Of a stretch of DNA of 18,827 bases, positions 7,698 to 15,127 are shown in pieces; position 1 is the stretch's first letter, and every line of letters begins with the position of its first letter. The translations under genes were made by a program, and so were the position numbers. The stretch is from an uncultured Clostridia bacterium (GTDB lineage Bacteria > Bacillota > Clostridia > Oscillospirales > CAG-272): positions 1 through 18,827 of the forward strand of contig CALEJO010000005.1 in assembly GCA_937898155.1 (NCBI GenBank), in the 5' to 3' direction. The notes beneath the pieces are model-generated. The model saw only the letters and a list, made by a program, of their open reading frames with translations, ran no database searches and had not been told where the DNA came from.

Positions 7698-9635
7698 ATG
7701 ACGACGGAACTTTTGACGATCGGCAAATATCAAATCCCCTGCACGACGGTCGCGGTGGCGGTCGTTGGCACGGGCGCGGCGGGCTATGATGCCGCGGACT
7801 CGCTTTACGACCTCGGCGTGACCGACGTGCTCCTCGTCACTGAGGGCAAAAAGATGGGCACGTCGCGCAACACGGGCTCGGACAAGCAGACGTATTATAA
7901 ACTCAATTTGGCGGGCGGCGTGCCGGACTCCGTTTACGAGATGGCGCGCTCGCTGATGCGCGGCGGCTCGATGCACGGCGATATCGCCCTCAGCGACGCG
8001 GCGCTGTCCGCGCGGTGCTTTTTCAAATTGGTCGGGCTCGGCGTGCCGTTCCCGACGAACGAATACGGGGAATACGTGGGCTATCGGACGGATCACGACG
8101 CGACGACGCGTGCGACCTCGTGCGGTCCGCTGACCTCGAAGAAGATGACGGAGGTGCTCGAACGCGCGGTGGAAGCCAAGCGGATTCCGCTCGCGGATGG
8201 GCATCGCGTCATTTCGATCCTGACCGACGGCGGCACGGCGTGTGGACTCATTGCGGTAAACCGCGCTTGCATCACGCCGGAGAATCCGTGCGGGCTTTGC
8301 GCGATCCTCGCGGGCGACGTCGTTTACGCGGTCGGCGGTCCGTCGGCGATTTACGCTGACACGGTCTATCCCGAGAGTCAGACGTGTGCGCTCGGCGCGG
8401 CGTTTGCGGCAGGTGCCGCCGGCGCGAATCTGACGGAATGGCAGTATGGACCGGCGTCCGTCGCGTTTCGCTGGAACGTCTCCGGCACATATCAGCAGGT
8501 GCTTCCGCGCTATATTTCGACCGACGCCGACGGCGGCGACGAGCGGGAATTTCTCGCGGACGCATTCGATTCACCGGAGCAGATGCTCGCGGCGGTGTTC
8601 GCCAAGGGCTACGAATGGCCGTTCGATCCGAACAAGACGGGCGTCGGCGGCTCCTCGCGCATCGACCTCGCCATATACCGCGAAAGGCAACGCGGCAGGC
8701 GGGTATTTCTTGATTATCTTCGGAATCCGTCGGCGCTTGCCGCGGATTTCGGCAATTTGAATGAGGCGGCGCGGGACTATCTTGAAAAATCCGGCGCGCT
8801 TGTCGGCACGCCGATCGAGCGGCTCCGCGTGATGAACGAGCCGGCGATCGCGCTTTATCGCGACTACGGCATCGACCTCGCTTCGGAAGCGCTCGAAATC
8901 GCGGTCAGCGCGCAACATTGCAACGGCGGCATCGCGGTGAACCGCGACCGCTCCTCGACGACGCTTCGTCATTTTTACGCGATCGGCGAATGTGCGGGAA
9001 CGTTCGGCGTGCATCGCCCCGGCGGCTCCGCGCTCAATGCCACGCAGACGGGCGCTCTGCTTGCGGCGACGGCGATTGCCGAAGCGGGCGCCGCGCGTCC
9101 CTCGGGACTGACCGACGCCGTGCGCGGGGAGTTGGAAAAGGCGCTTGCCGAGGCATCGGCTTCGCTCGGCGGCACGGTGACACGAAACGAACTTTTCGCC
9201 CGTCGCACGGCGGCGTCCACGCGCATGAGCGCGTGCGCGGCGCTTTTGCGGGAGCCGGACGCGGTTGCCGCGGCGATGGACGCCTGCGGGGAAGAGCTTC
9301 ATTCGTTTACGTCAGAAAATCGGCTCGCGGACGCGGCGGATTACGCCGAACTGCGGATCAATCTGGATATTTTACTGACGCAGAGAACGGTGCTCGGCGC
9401 GATCCTCGATTATCTTTCGGACGGCGGCGAAAGCCGCGGCTCGTTCCTTGTCACGCACGGCGCGACGCAGGACGTGCTTGCCTTGACACCGATGCTTGAC
9501 ACGCGCCACGCCGCGTTCGTGCAGAACACGGTTTTGCACGAAGATTTTTCCGTGACGTCGTTTTTCGAACCCGTGCGCCCGCTACCGCAGAGCGAGCAGT
9601 GGTTTGAAACGGTGTGGAACCGACAAAAAAAATAA
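7698..9635 (+). CDS. FAD-dependent oxidoreductase of the fumarate reductase flavoprotein type
   Basis: The protein has 645 residues. Near the N-terminus the Rossmann dinucleotide motif is VGTGAAG (about residues 23-29), followed by TSRNTGSDKQTYYK, which resembles the FAD-contacting loop of succinate dehydrogenase/fumarate reductase flavoproteins. A later HRPGGSALNATQTGALLAA matches the second FAD-binding stretch (around residue 440), and the C-terminal part is helical with RTAASTRMS. There is no signal peptide, heme-binding domain or FMN domain, and no iron-sulfur partner gene, so this is not a standard respiratory fumarate reductase. The ribosome binding site is weak, consistent with coupling to the dehydrogenase that ends 2 bases upstream. 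The substrate is unknown. A strong terminator follows. Confidence 0.82.
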   Translation: MTTELLTIGKYQIPCTTVAVAVVGTGAAGYDAADSLYDLGVTDVLLVTEGKKMGTSRNTGSDKQTYYKLNLAGGVPDSVYEMARSLMRGGSMHGDIALSDAALSARCFFKLVGLGVPFPTNEYGEYVGYRTDHDATTRATSCGPLTSKKMTEVLERAVEAKRIPLADGHRVISILTDGGTACGLIAVNRACITPENPCGLCAILAGDVVYAVGGPSAIYADTVYPESQTCALGAAFAAGAAGANLTEWQYGPASVAFRWNVSGTYQQVLPRYISTDADGGDEREFLADAFDSPEQMLAAVFAKGYEWPFDPNKTGVGGSSRIDLAIYRERQRGRRVFLDYLRNPSALAADFGNLNEAARDYLEKSGALVGTPIERLRVMNEPAIALYRDYGIDLASEALEIAVSAQHCNGGIAVNRDRSSTTLRHFYAIGECAGTFGVHRPGGSALNATQTGALLAATAIAEAGAARPSGLTDAVRGELEKALAEASASLGGTVTRNELFARRTAASTRMSACAALLREPDAVAAAMDACGEELHSFTSENRLADAADYAELRINLDILLTQRTVLGAILDYLSDGGESRGSFLVTHGATQDVLALTPMLDTRHAAFVQNTVLHEDFSVTSFFEPVRPLPQSEQWFETVWNRQKK

Positions 9636-9663
9636 GATTTTTTATAAAATACGGCATTCATCG

Positions 9664-9693
9664 AAAAACACCGAAACGCGTTTCGGTGTTTTT
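9664..9693 (+). terminator. Bidirectional rho-independent terminator after flavoprotein gene
   Basis: A 30-base perfect palindrome has arms AAAAACACCGAAA and TTTCGGTGTTTTT around CGCG. The A run on the left and T run on the right let it work on either strand. It lies 28 bases after the flavoprotein stop. The same 13-base stem recurs in the terminator at 11038-11077. Confidence 0.88.
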
Positions 9694-9720
9694 CTCATTC
9701 ACGGGCGAACAACGCCCCTC

Positions 9721-9749
9721 TTGATTTTTTGCGAAGCTTCCGATATAAT
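9721..9749 (+). promoter_or_regulatory. Promoter of the sigma/anti-sigma operon
   Basis: TTGATT (9721-9726) and a perfect TATAAT (9744-9749) are 17 bases apart. Transcription would start near 9756, leaving a very short leader that is almost only the ribosome binding site AAAGGAGGTG (9767-9776). This is a housekeeping-type promoter rather than the GAAC/TC-type recognised by many ECF factors, so autoregulation is not obvious. Confidence 0.75.
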
Positions 9750-9781
9750 GAAGATGAAACATCAAAAAAGGAGGTGCGGGG

Positions 9782-10348
9782 ATGCTGCTTTATCTGGCGC
9801 TGATCGACGAAGAAGACCAAAAGCCGATTTTTGAAGAGCTTTATCTGAAATACAAAAATCTGACGATGCAGTATGCGCTCTATCTGCTGGATAATAATCC
9901 GCAAGACGCGGAGGACGCGTTCCAACTCACCTGGTCGCAGATCGCCCGCAACCTCGACCATCTCCGAACGAATCAGGAGCGCGCGATCAAACATTATATT
10001 TTGAAAACGATGAAATATAAGGTGCTGGACGTTCGCAAAAGCAACCGCGAATGGGAAAAGTCCGTTCGATCCGCAAAAGCGCAAGCCAAAAAAGCCCGCT
10101 CGGGGTTCTGCAAGGAGAACGCTTTACTTGCACTTTGCGCCAAGGAATCGCAGGAAACCATTCGTCGCGCAATTCAAGCTCTCGACGCGCCGTATGCGGA
10201 GGTGCTGACCTTTTATTATCTGTTCGGGCTGTCTGTGAAAGAGATTTCGGCGCAGTTCGGGATTCGGGAAAGCACGGTGCGCACGCGGCTGTCCCGTGCC
10301 AGAGCGCTTTTGAAGGATGAACTCGAAAAAGGGGGGAGCACTCTATGA
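9782..10348 (+). CDS. RNA polymerase sigma-70 family sigma factor (ECF-like)
   Basis: The protein has 188 residues with two sigma domains. Region 2 is at about residues 15-95 (FEELYLKYKNLTMQYALYLL and the acidic DAEDAFQLTW helix). Region 4 is at about 125-185, with a helix-turn-helix in LSVKEISAQFGIRESTVRTRLSRAR. Regions 1 and 3 are missing, as in ECF factors. It would direct RNA polymerase to a private promoter set in response to an envelope signal relayed by the membrane protein encoded next, whose ATG overlaps this stop as ATGA. A strong ribosome binding site (AAAGGAGG) precedes the ATG. The ABC/lipoprotein locus downstream is a possible target by proximity only; its visible promoter looks sigma-A-like. 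Confidence 0.88.
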   Translation: MLLYLALIDEEDQKPIFEELYLKYKNLTMQYALYLLDNNPQDAEDAFQLTWSQIARNLDHLRTNQERAIKHYILKTMKYKVLDVRKSNREWEKSVRSAKAQAKKARSGFCKENALLALCAKESQETIRRAIQALDAPYAEVLTFYYLFGLSVKEISAQFGIRESTVRTRLSRARALLKDELEKGGSTL

Positions 10349-11025
10349 CTGACGTGGAACGCGGAAAAGAAAAGTTGAAAGAGGGGCTTCTCCATGCCTG
10401 CGAATCCGAGTTTGAGGGCTTGCCGCTGGACGAAAACGCGCCGGTCGAATTTTCGGAAAAGCTGGAAGCCGATATGGATCACCTGCTCCGCGCCGAAAAG
10501 CGGCCGCTTTGGCGCCTGACGAACACTTGCGGCAAGCGGGTGGCGCTTGTCGTGGCGGCGGTGCTTCTTTTGTGCGGGCTTTTGGCGGGTTGCCGACCGA
10601 TCCGCGAAACAATCGACCGCTTTTTCGTTCGGAAAAGCGAAGATTATTATGAAGTCCATCCGTTCACGCCGTCCGAGGCGCCGATGCGGATCGTTTCGCG
10701 CAAGCAGCTCACCGAGGTGCCGTCGGGATTTCAGCCGTTTTCGGAGCGTGTCGGCATATTCGATTGCCGAACCGTCTGGAAGAACGAAGCGGGGAGCTTC
10801 ATCACGTTTTGTCAGTTCGCGATCCGAACGCAGGTGTGGATCGGCCGGTGTGAGACGAACATAGAATATTTCGAGGTGGACGGCGTGGAGATTCTGTGCG
10901 CCGTGAGGCAGGAAAACGGTGCGCGGGCTTGCTACTGGCAGGATGGTGAATACGCGTATTGCCTCGATGTGCCCGTTTTTGCAAGCCGCGAAGAGGTGGA
11001 ACGGATGATCCGCTCCGTCCGATGA
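10345..11025 (+). CDS. Membrane-anchored anti-sigma factor, DUF4367-like
   Basis: The protein has 226 residues. A cytoplasmic N-terminal segment (1-63) is presumed to bind the sigma factor, followed by one membrane helix at about 65-82 (RVALVVAAVLLLCGLLAG) and an outer domain. The outer domain starts with a RFFVRKSEDYYEV stretch, and IVSRKQLTEVPSGF resembles DUF4367 proteins paired with Clostridial sigma factors. The ATGA overlap with the sigma gene supports stoichiometric co-translation. The sequence LLAGC at the end of the helix resembles a lipobox but lies 83 residues in, so lipidation is unlikely. The outer domain has cysteines at 141, 156, 169, 185, 196 and 206. I am sure of the pairing with the sigma factor and less sure of the exact family. 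Confidence 0.75.
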   Translation: MTDVERGKEKLKEGLLHACESEFEGLPLDENAPVEFSEKLEADMDHLLRAEKRPLWRLTNTCGKRVALVVAAVLLLCGLLAGCRPIRETIDRFFVRKSEDYYEVHPFTPSEAPMRIVSRKQLTEVPSGFQPFSERVGIFDCRTVWKNEAGSFITFCQFAIRTQVWIGRCETNIEYFEVDGVEILCAVRQENGARACYWQDGEYAYCLDVPVFASREEVERMIRSVR

Positions 11026-11037
11026 ACCCGCAAAACG

Positions 11038-11077
11038 AAAAACACCGAAAGAGATTTTTCTCTTTCGGTGTTTTTTT
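11038..11077 (+). terminator. Rho-independent terminator after anti-sigma gene
   Basis: The 17-base arms AAAAACACCGAAAGAGA and TCTCTTTCGGTGTTTTT form a perfect stem around TTTT and end in a run of seven T. It lies 12 bases after the anti-sigma stop. Its lower stem is the same 13-base sequence as in the terminator at 9664-9693, so the sigma operon is flanked by related hairpins. Confidence 0.92.
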
Positions 11078-11181
11078 CGCCAAAATCGCGCAAAATTATG
11101 AACAAATTGTAAACATTTCGCTTTTTTTGAACTTTTTTTCAAAATCTTGTAGCGTTTTTGAAAAAAGGTCAGCTTAATAGG

Positions 11182-11361
11182 AAGACGGTAAAGCGGGCCA
11201 TATAAGGACCCTTCTTTGATGTCAATGCCTCCACTGCTGCGCGCAGAAATTTCTTGTCGGATTTGATATCCATACATATCTTCTTTTGACAGAAGCTTCA
11301 AGATCAGGATATCCACCAGACCGCATTTAATATTTTCTTCAATATCATCTTTCCAAGCCAA
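11182..11361 (-). pseudogene. Truncated PadR family transcriptional regulator
   Basis: Sixty codons on the minus strand encode the N-terminal winged-helix part of a PadR regulator. The visible pattern is GLVDILILKLLSKEDMYGYQI followed by KEGSLYGPLYRL, the hallmark end of the PadR recognition region. The start is TTG 11361, preceded by GAAAGGAG with about 9 bases of spacing. Homology stops sharply after YRL at 11182; the wing and the C-terminal dimerisation helices are missing, and the frame continues only into non-coding and antisense sequence. PadR proteins commonly repress adjacent ABC transporter genes, so this was probably the local repressor of the transporter operon facing it. It is very unlikely to dimerise or bind DNA now. 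Confidence 0.85.
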
Positions 11362-11428
11362 ATCCGTTTTCTCCTTTCGAGAACTTGATTTTTATTATAT
11401 CAAGGTCAAGTGAACTTAGTCTTTATTT

Positions 11429-11456
11429 ATTATATCAGATGGAAAAATGAAGTCAA
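11429..11456 (-). promoter_or_regulatory. Promoter of the PadR remnant
   Basis: On the minus strand TTGACT (11456-11451) and TATAAT (11434-11429) are 16 bases apart, about 60 bases before the TTG start. A second TGATATAATAA copy lies at about 11402-11392, closer to the gene, so the TATAAT-containing sequence occurs twice, either as an operator-like direct repeat or as a second -10 box without a clear -35. Confidence 0.55.
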
Positions 11457-11531
11457 TGACATCTTATAAAATGTATGGCGACAATTCTAATTGTTCGTGA
11501 TATATTTATCTTAAAAGAAGCGCGATGGCGC

Positions 11532-11560
11532 TTGACAGAATTTTGATGTTTTTTTATAAA
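11532..11560 (+). promoter_or_regulatory. Strong promoter for the ABC transporter/lipoprotein operon, embedded in inverted repeats
   Basis: A perfect TTGACA (11532-11537) and TATAAA (11555-11560) are 17 bases apart. Two inverted repeats overlap it: AAGCGC/GCGCTT around GATG (11518-11533) touches the -35 box, and GATGTTTT/AAAACATC around TTTAT (11545-11565) covers the spacer and the -10 box. Transcription would start near 11567, just before the duplicated lipoprotein fragment, and continue into the permease gene. The repeats look like operators for a dimeric repressor. The inner half-sites ATGT and ACAT recall PadR sites, but their 11-base spacing differs from the usual 8. Confidence 0.7.
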
Positions 11561-11586
11561 ACATCGAAAAAGAGAAATACGGGAAG

Positions 11587-11848
11587 GTATTATCGCGTCA
11601 AGCCGGACGGAAGCGGTCTCATGCCGGTTTACGAGCAATCGAACTTTGAATCGCTCGGCAGCATGATTCTGTTTGACAACAAGGTGCTGATTTTGGGGAA
11701 CACCTATTACGTCGATGAGGAGGGAAAAGTCAAATATACGAACAAGGATAAATCCGGAAACGTTCAGGATTGCTTATGGGAGGCGACGATTCAGGCGGAC
11801 GGCACGTGGTCGCCGCTCACGAGAGTGCCGTATGTATTTGAAGAATAA
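11587..11848 (+). pseudogene. 3' fragment of a propeller-like lipoprotein gene (duplicate of 16168-16429)
   Basis: These 262 bases match the last 262 bases of the lipoprotein gene at 15128-16429 without gaps. I count about 17 mismatches, roughly 93 percent identity. The encoded end YYRVKPDGS to VPYVFEE is preserved with an intact stop. Mismatches cluster in the first 90 bases and many are synonymous or conservative. No signal peptide or N-terminal domain is present. An ORF can be read from ATG 11525, but that ATG lies upstream of the predicted transcription start and lacks a ribosome binding site. It is best read as the relic of a full paralogue that once preceded the permease gene. Confidence 0.85.
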
Positions 11849-11895
11849 AAGCATGCATCATCGAATGACTTTGGAACAAAAGAGAGGGAGGTCTT

Positions 11896-14139
11896 ATGTT
11901 TTCTTTACTGAAATATGAAATCAAAAAGCTCTGCGCGAGCAAGCTCTTGCCGATCATGCTGATCGTGCTGACGATTTTGAACGTCCGGCTGATCCTCGGC
12001 GATATCGACGAGAAAAAACTGACGCAGGAACAACAGCTTGACGAATTTTTGGAGCTTTACGTCGAGGACCCCGAAAAATGGGATGCCTATATGGCGGATT
12101 TTCTGAACGCCATCAAGCTTTCCAACGACAGCGTTCGGATCAAAGACGGCGTGGTCGAACGCACCGTCCCGTATCCCGACAGCTTGGTGACCAAGGATGA
12201 TTATACGCTGTTCAAAACGACATTCCCCGCAATCCGCGATTTCGGCGAAACGTATCGCAAAATGGTCGATAAGGCGGAACGCGTCGCCAACGGCCATCTT
12301 TCGGAATACGCCTATCTCGGATATGACGACGGCGGCTTCGAGCCCACCTATCAGCGCGGGGTGATCCAGTCTTACTCCAAGCTCCGCGATATCGAATTTC
12401 CGTTTTTGAATATCCGCGGATATGACATCTATTTCAACTATTCGGGCTTCGGCGTCATCGCCATGATCGCGATGCTCGTCGGCGGGATGCTGATTCTGAT
12501 TCCCGAAAAAAGCGGCGGCATGGTCTCGATCCTGCGCGTCTCCAAGCGCGGCAGATGGGAGACTTACGGTGCCAAGATCATGACCGCGTTCCTTTACTGC
12601 GTCGTCGTTTGCCTGATCCTCAGCGCGTCGGGCTTTGTCGCCGTGGCGCTCAAAAGCGGACTCAACGGCTGGAACGCGCCGCTGCAAATGATCGACTCGC
12701 CCTCCGGCTCGTATCGGCTTTGCCCGTTCCTTCTGACTGTGGGTGAGGGCATTTTCATCACGTTTTTGCTCCGGCTTTTCTCGTGCTTCGTCTTTATGCT
12801 TATGGTGATCGCGCTGTCCGCGGTCTTCACGAGCTACATCCCCGCGCTTTTGATCGGCATCGTCTTCACGGCGGCGAATTACCTCGTGGCGACGTATCAA
12901 TTCTTAAACGACTATGCGCCGCTCAAAAATCTGAACTTCTTTTGGAGCATCAACGGCAAGGAGCCGATCGTCTATTGGCGCGGTATCCGCATTTTCGGCT
13001 TTTGCGTGCCGATGCTGGAATCACTGATTCTGACTTACGTCGTGCTGTTTGGCGCGGGCATTTTCCTCGCCGGCTATCTCTACGTGAACGGCAAAGGCAT
13101 GGAATTTCGCCGTTTGCGTCTGTTCCTCCGCAAATGCGGCGCCGCGCTTGCCGCTTTGCCGGAGAAGCTACATCTGCGCATTTTTACACGGCGCGCACGT
13201 CGTCGCGCGACGCATCTGCATTACGAGATCAAAAAGATCGTCACACCGTTCGCGCTGATCGTGCTGGTCGCGCTGTTCACGGCGACGTTCATCCTGTCTT
13301 CGCGGATTTTTAAGCAGGAGGAGAATTTTTACGACGTCACCTACGACGCTTATATGGAAGAATACGGCGGCGAATGGACCGAGGAAAAGGACGCATCGCT
13401 GAACGCGCTTTTCACGGAATACAGCGCGACCGTCCAGGGCTACGACACGATGGTGGCGAAATATTACGCCGGAGAAATCTCCATGGAGGAGATCGCCGCT
13501 TATTCCAACAAGTATCAATACGCGAAAAACCGCGTCGAGATCGTGGCGTCACTCTGTGATACGAGCGCGCGCCTGCGGGAGCTTCACAACGAGGGAAAGA
13601 TGGCGTATTTCGTGAATGAAACGGGCTGGAAAATGATCAGCTACGTGAATTTCTCTTACTTATATCTGGTGGTGATCGTGCTGCTCTTCGGCAACGTCTA
13701 CGCGATCGAATACCGCGAGGGCTTCCACCTCATTCAGCACTCGACGCGCGGCGGCCGCGGTCGCACGAATTTCCGCAAAATCGCGATCGTCATCGTGATC
13801 GCGGTTTTGCTGCTCACCGTTTGCGAGGCGTGCCAGTATCTCATGGTGATCCGTCGCGTCGGCTTGCAGTATCCCGAGGCGCCAGCGCGGAGCTTGCCGC
13901 TTTTGAACGATACGGGCGATCGCTCGATCGCCGCACATTTCGTCCTCATCTATCTGCGACAGCTCGGCATCGTCACGGGACTGTCTTTGCTGGCGGTCTT
14001 GCTCTCGCGCGTGACGAAAAAATTGCTTCCGACCATCGCGATCATCGCGGTGATCGCGTTCGCACCGACGATTTTCAATTATTTCGGCATTCATTTGTTT
14101 GACGCATTTTCACTGATCACGTTGCTCGGCAGAGCATAA
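11896..14139 (+). CDS. ABC transporter permease, apparently two fused half-permeases
   Basis: This membrane protein of 747 residues is probably the membrane part of an ABC-2-type exporter powered by the ATPase encoded next. The N-terminal half starts LLKYEIKKL, then has a membrane segment, a large outer loop (about 36-185) and five further membrane segments up to about residue 400. At about 442 the pattern repeats: HYEIKKI, a membrane segment (453-472), an outer loop (about 473-590) and about four more segments. The region after the second segment of each half is similar (an acidic residue, then a Gly-rich and Arg-rich stretch). I infer an internal duplication and fusion that would supply both halves of the transporter. 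GAGGGAGG lies before ATG 11896. It is transcribed through the upstream lipoprotein fragment. The substrate is unknown. Confidence 0.78.
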   Translation: MFSLLKYEIKKLCASKLLPIMLIVLTILNVRLILGDIDEKKLTQEQQLDEFLELYVEDPEKWDAYMADFLNAIKLSNDSVRIKDGVVERTVPYPDSLVTKDDYTLFKTTFPAIRDFGETYRKMVDKAERVANGHLSEYAYLGYDDGGFEPTYQRGVIQSYSKLRDIEFPFLNIRGYDIYFNYSGFGVIAMIAMLVGGMLILIPEKSGGMVSILRVSKRGRWETYGAKIMTAFLYCVVVCLILSASGFVAVALKSGLNGWNAPLQMIDSPSGSYRLCPFLLTVGEGIFITFLLRLFSCFVFMLMVIALSAVFTSYIPALLIGIVFTAANYLVATYQFLNDYAPLKNLNFFWSINGKEPIVYWRGIRIFGFCVPMLESLILTYVVLFGAGIFLAGYLYVNGKGMEFRRLRLFLRKCGAALAALPEKLHLRIFTRRARRRATHLHYEIKKIVTPFALIVLVALFTATFILSSRIFKQEENFYDVTYDAYMEEYGGEWTEEKDASLNALFTEYSATVQGYDTMVAKYYAGEISMEEIAAYSNKYQYAKNRVEIVASLCDTSARLRELHNEGKMAYFVNETGWKMISYVNFSYLYLVVIVLLFGNVYAIEYREGFHLIQHSTRGGRGRTNFRKIAIVIVIAVLLLTVCEACQYLMVIRRVGLQYPEAPARSLPLLNDTGDRSIAAHFVLIYLRQLGIVTGLSLLAVLLSRVTKKLLPTIAIIAVIAFAPTIFNYFGIHLFDAFSLITLLGRA

Positions 14140-14158
14140 GCAGAAAGGAGTATAGACC

Positions 14159-15037
14159 ATGAAACTGGAACTGAACAATATTACGAAAGCATACGGAAAA
14201 ACCAAGGCGCTGACGGGCTTTACCGCGACGCTCGATCCGGGCATTTACGCGCTTCTGGGGCCGAACGGCTCCGGCAAATCGACGCTCATGAATATTCTGA
14301 CGGACAACCTCGTCGCCGACGCGGGCGACATCGTCTTTGACGGGGAGAACGTCAAATCGCTCGGGGTGAAATTCCGCGAAAAGATCGGATTTATGCCGCA
14401 GTATCCGGGAATGTATCCGACGTTCACGGTGGAGGATTATCTTTGGTATATCGCAAAGCTGAAAGGCATGACGAACGAGGCGGCGGCGCAGGGCGTCGCG
14501 AACGTGTTGGCAGCGGTGGAGCTGACGGAATCGCTGAAAACGAAGGTCAAGGCGCTTTCCGGCGGCATGAAGCAACGTCTTTGCCTCGCGTCGGCGGTGC
14601 TCGGCGATCCCGACATTCTGATCCTCGATGAGCCGACGGCGGGACTGGACCCGAAGCAGAGGATCGCGGTGCGCAACTATATCGCGTCGATCGCCCTGCA
14701 AAAAATCGTCATCATCGCGACGCACGTGGTGTCCGACGTGGAATTTATCGCCAAGGACATCATCATTCTGAAAAAGGGCTATATCGTGCAGAACGCGCCA
14801 CCGGCGGAGCTTCTGAAACAGATCGAGGGCAAGGTCTGGACGGCGAGAGTGCCGGAAAGCGAAGTGGAAGCGATGCAGGCGCGTGCCAAGGTGACGAACA
14901 TTGCCCGCGAGGGTGACGCGGTGGCGCTTCGCATCCTCTCCGAGGAAAAACCGAGCGAAAACGCGACGGTGGAAGCGCCGACGCTCGAAGATTATTATCT
15001 CTATGTATTCGGGGACGAAGCGACCGAGGACGCATAA
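14159..15037 (+). CDS. ABC transporter ATP-binding protein
   Basis: This cytoplasmic ATPase of 292 residues has Walker A GPNGSGKS (34-41), Q-loop Gln81 in FMPQ, the signature LSGGMKQR (133-140), Walker B ILILDEP (from 153) and switch His189 in IATHVVSD. The domain order and the roughly 80-residue C-terminal extension are those of ABC-2 exporters such as antibiotic or bacteriocin efflux pumps and Clostridial permeases of the BcrA type. It starts 19 bases after the permease stop with a clear AAAGGAG 8 bases from the ATG, so the two form one transporter. A single ATPase gene with a doubled permease implies an ATPase homodimer on a single fused membrane subunit. Confidence 0.93.
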   Translation: MKLELNNITKAYGKTKALTGFTATLDPGIYALLGPNGSGKSTLMNILTDNLVADAGDIVFDGENVKSLGVKFREKIGFMPQYPGMYPTFTVEDYLWYIAKLKGMTNEAAAQGVANVLAAVELTESLKTKVKALSGGMKQRLCLASAVLGDPDILILDEPTAGLDPKQRIAVRNYIASIALQKIVIIATHVVSDVEFIAKDIIILKKGYIVQNAPPAELLKQIEGKVWTARVPESEVEAMQARAKVTNIAREGDAVALRILSEEKPSENATVEAPTLEDYYLYVFGDEATEDA

Positions 15038-15049
15038 AAAGAAAGGCGG

Positions 15050-15083
15050 CAGGCGCAGTGTGCCGCGCCTGTCGCTCGACAGG
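15050..15083 (+). other. Overlapping, mutually exclusive hairpins in the ATPase-lipoprotein gap
   Basis: CAGGCGC (15050-15056) pairs with GCGCCTG (15065-15071), while CCTGTC (15068-15073) pairs with GACAGG (15078-15083). The two stems share CCTG and cannot form together. No T run follows, so this is not a simple terminator. It may be a stabilising or processing structure that sets the ratio of transporter to lipoprotein mRNA. Confidence 0.5.
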
Positions 15084-15127
15084 GAAGAGAAATACGATTT
15101 CATAATCAACCAAAAAGGAGAACCACC

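Larger units (their letters stand above)
11078..11586. other. AT-rich accessory gap with regulator remnant and divergent promoters
   Basis: These 509 bases are visibly much richer in A and T than the GC-rich genes on both sides, with long T runs at 11122-11139. It contains no intact gene. It holds the PadR fragment, a minus-strand promoter, a plus-strand promoter and several short inverted repeats: 11134-11144 with 11156-11166, 11481-11494 (ACAATT, CT, AATTGT), and ACAT with ATGT 8 bases apart at 11459-11474. Composition and broken gene content suggest acquired DNA that has been partly deleted. Confidence 0.7.

Noticed and set aside
11134..11166. T-rich inverted repeat as a transposon end or attachment site
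   Set aside because: It is an A/T-run hairpin without target duplication, partner end, transposase or integrase in the window.
10216..11181. Continuation of the PadR minus-strand frame to 381 codons
   Set aside because: After residue 60 it leaves PadR homology and runs through a terminator and antisense to the sigma operon, so it is not a long fusion protein.
11525..11586. ATG 11525 as start of a 107-residue protein containing the duplicated fragment
   Set aside because: It has no ribosome binding site and lies upstream of the predicted transcription start; the N-terminal residues match nothing in the full lipoprotein.
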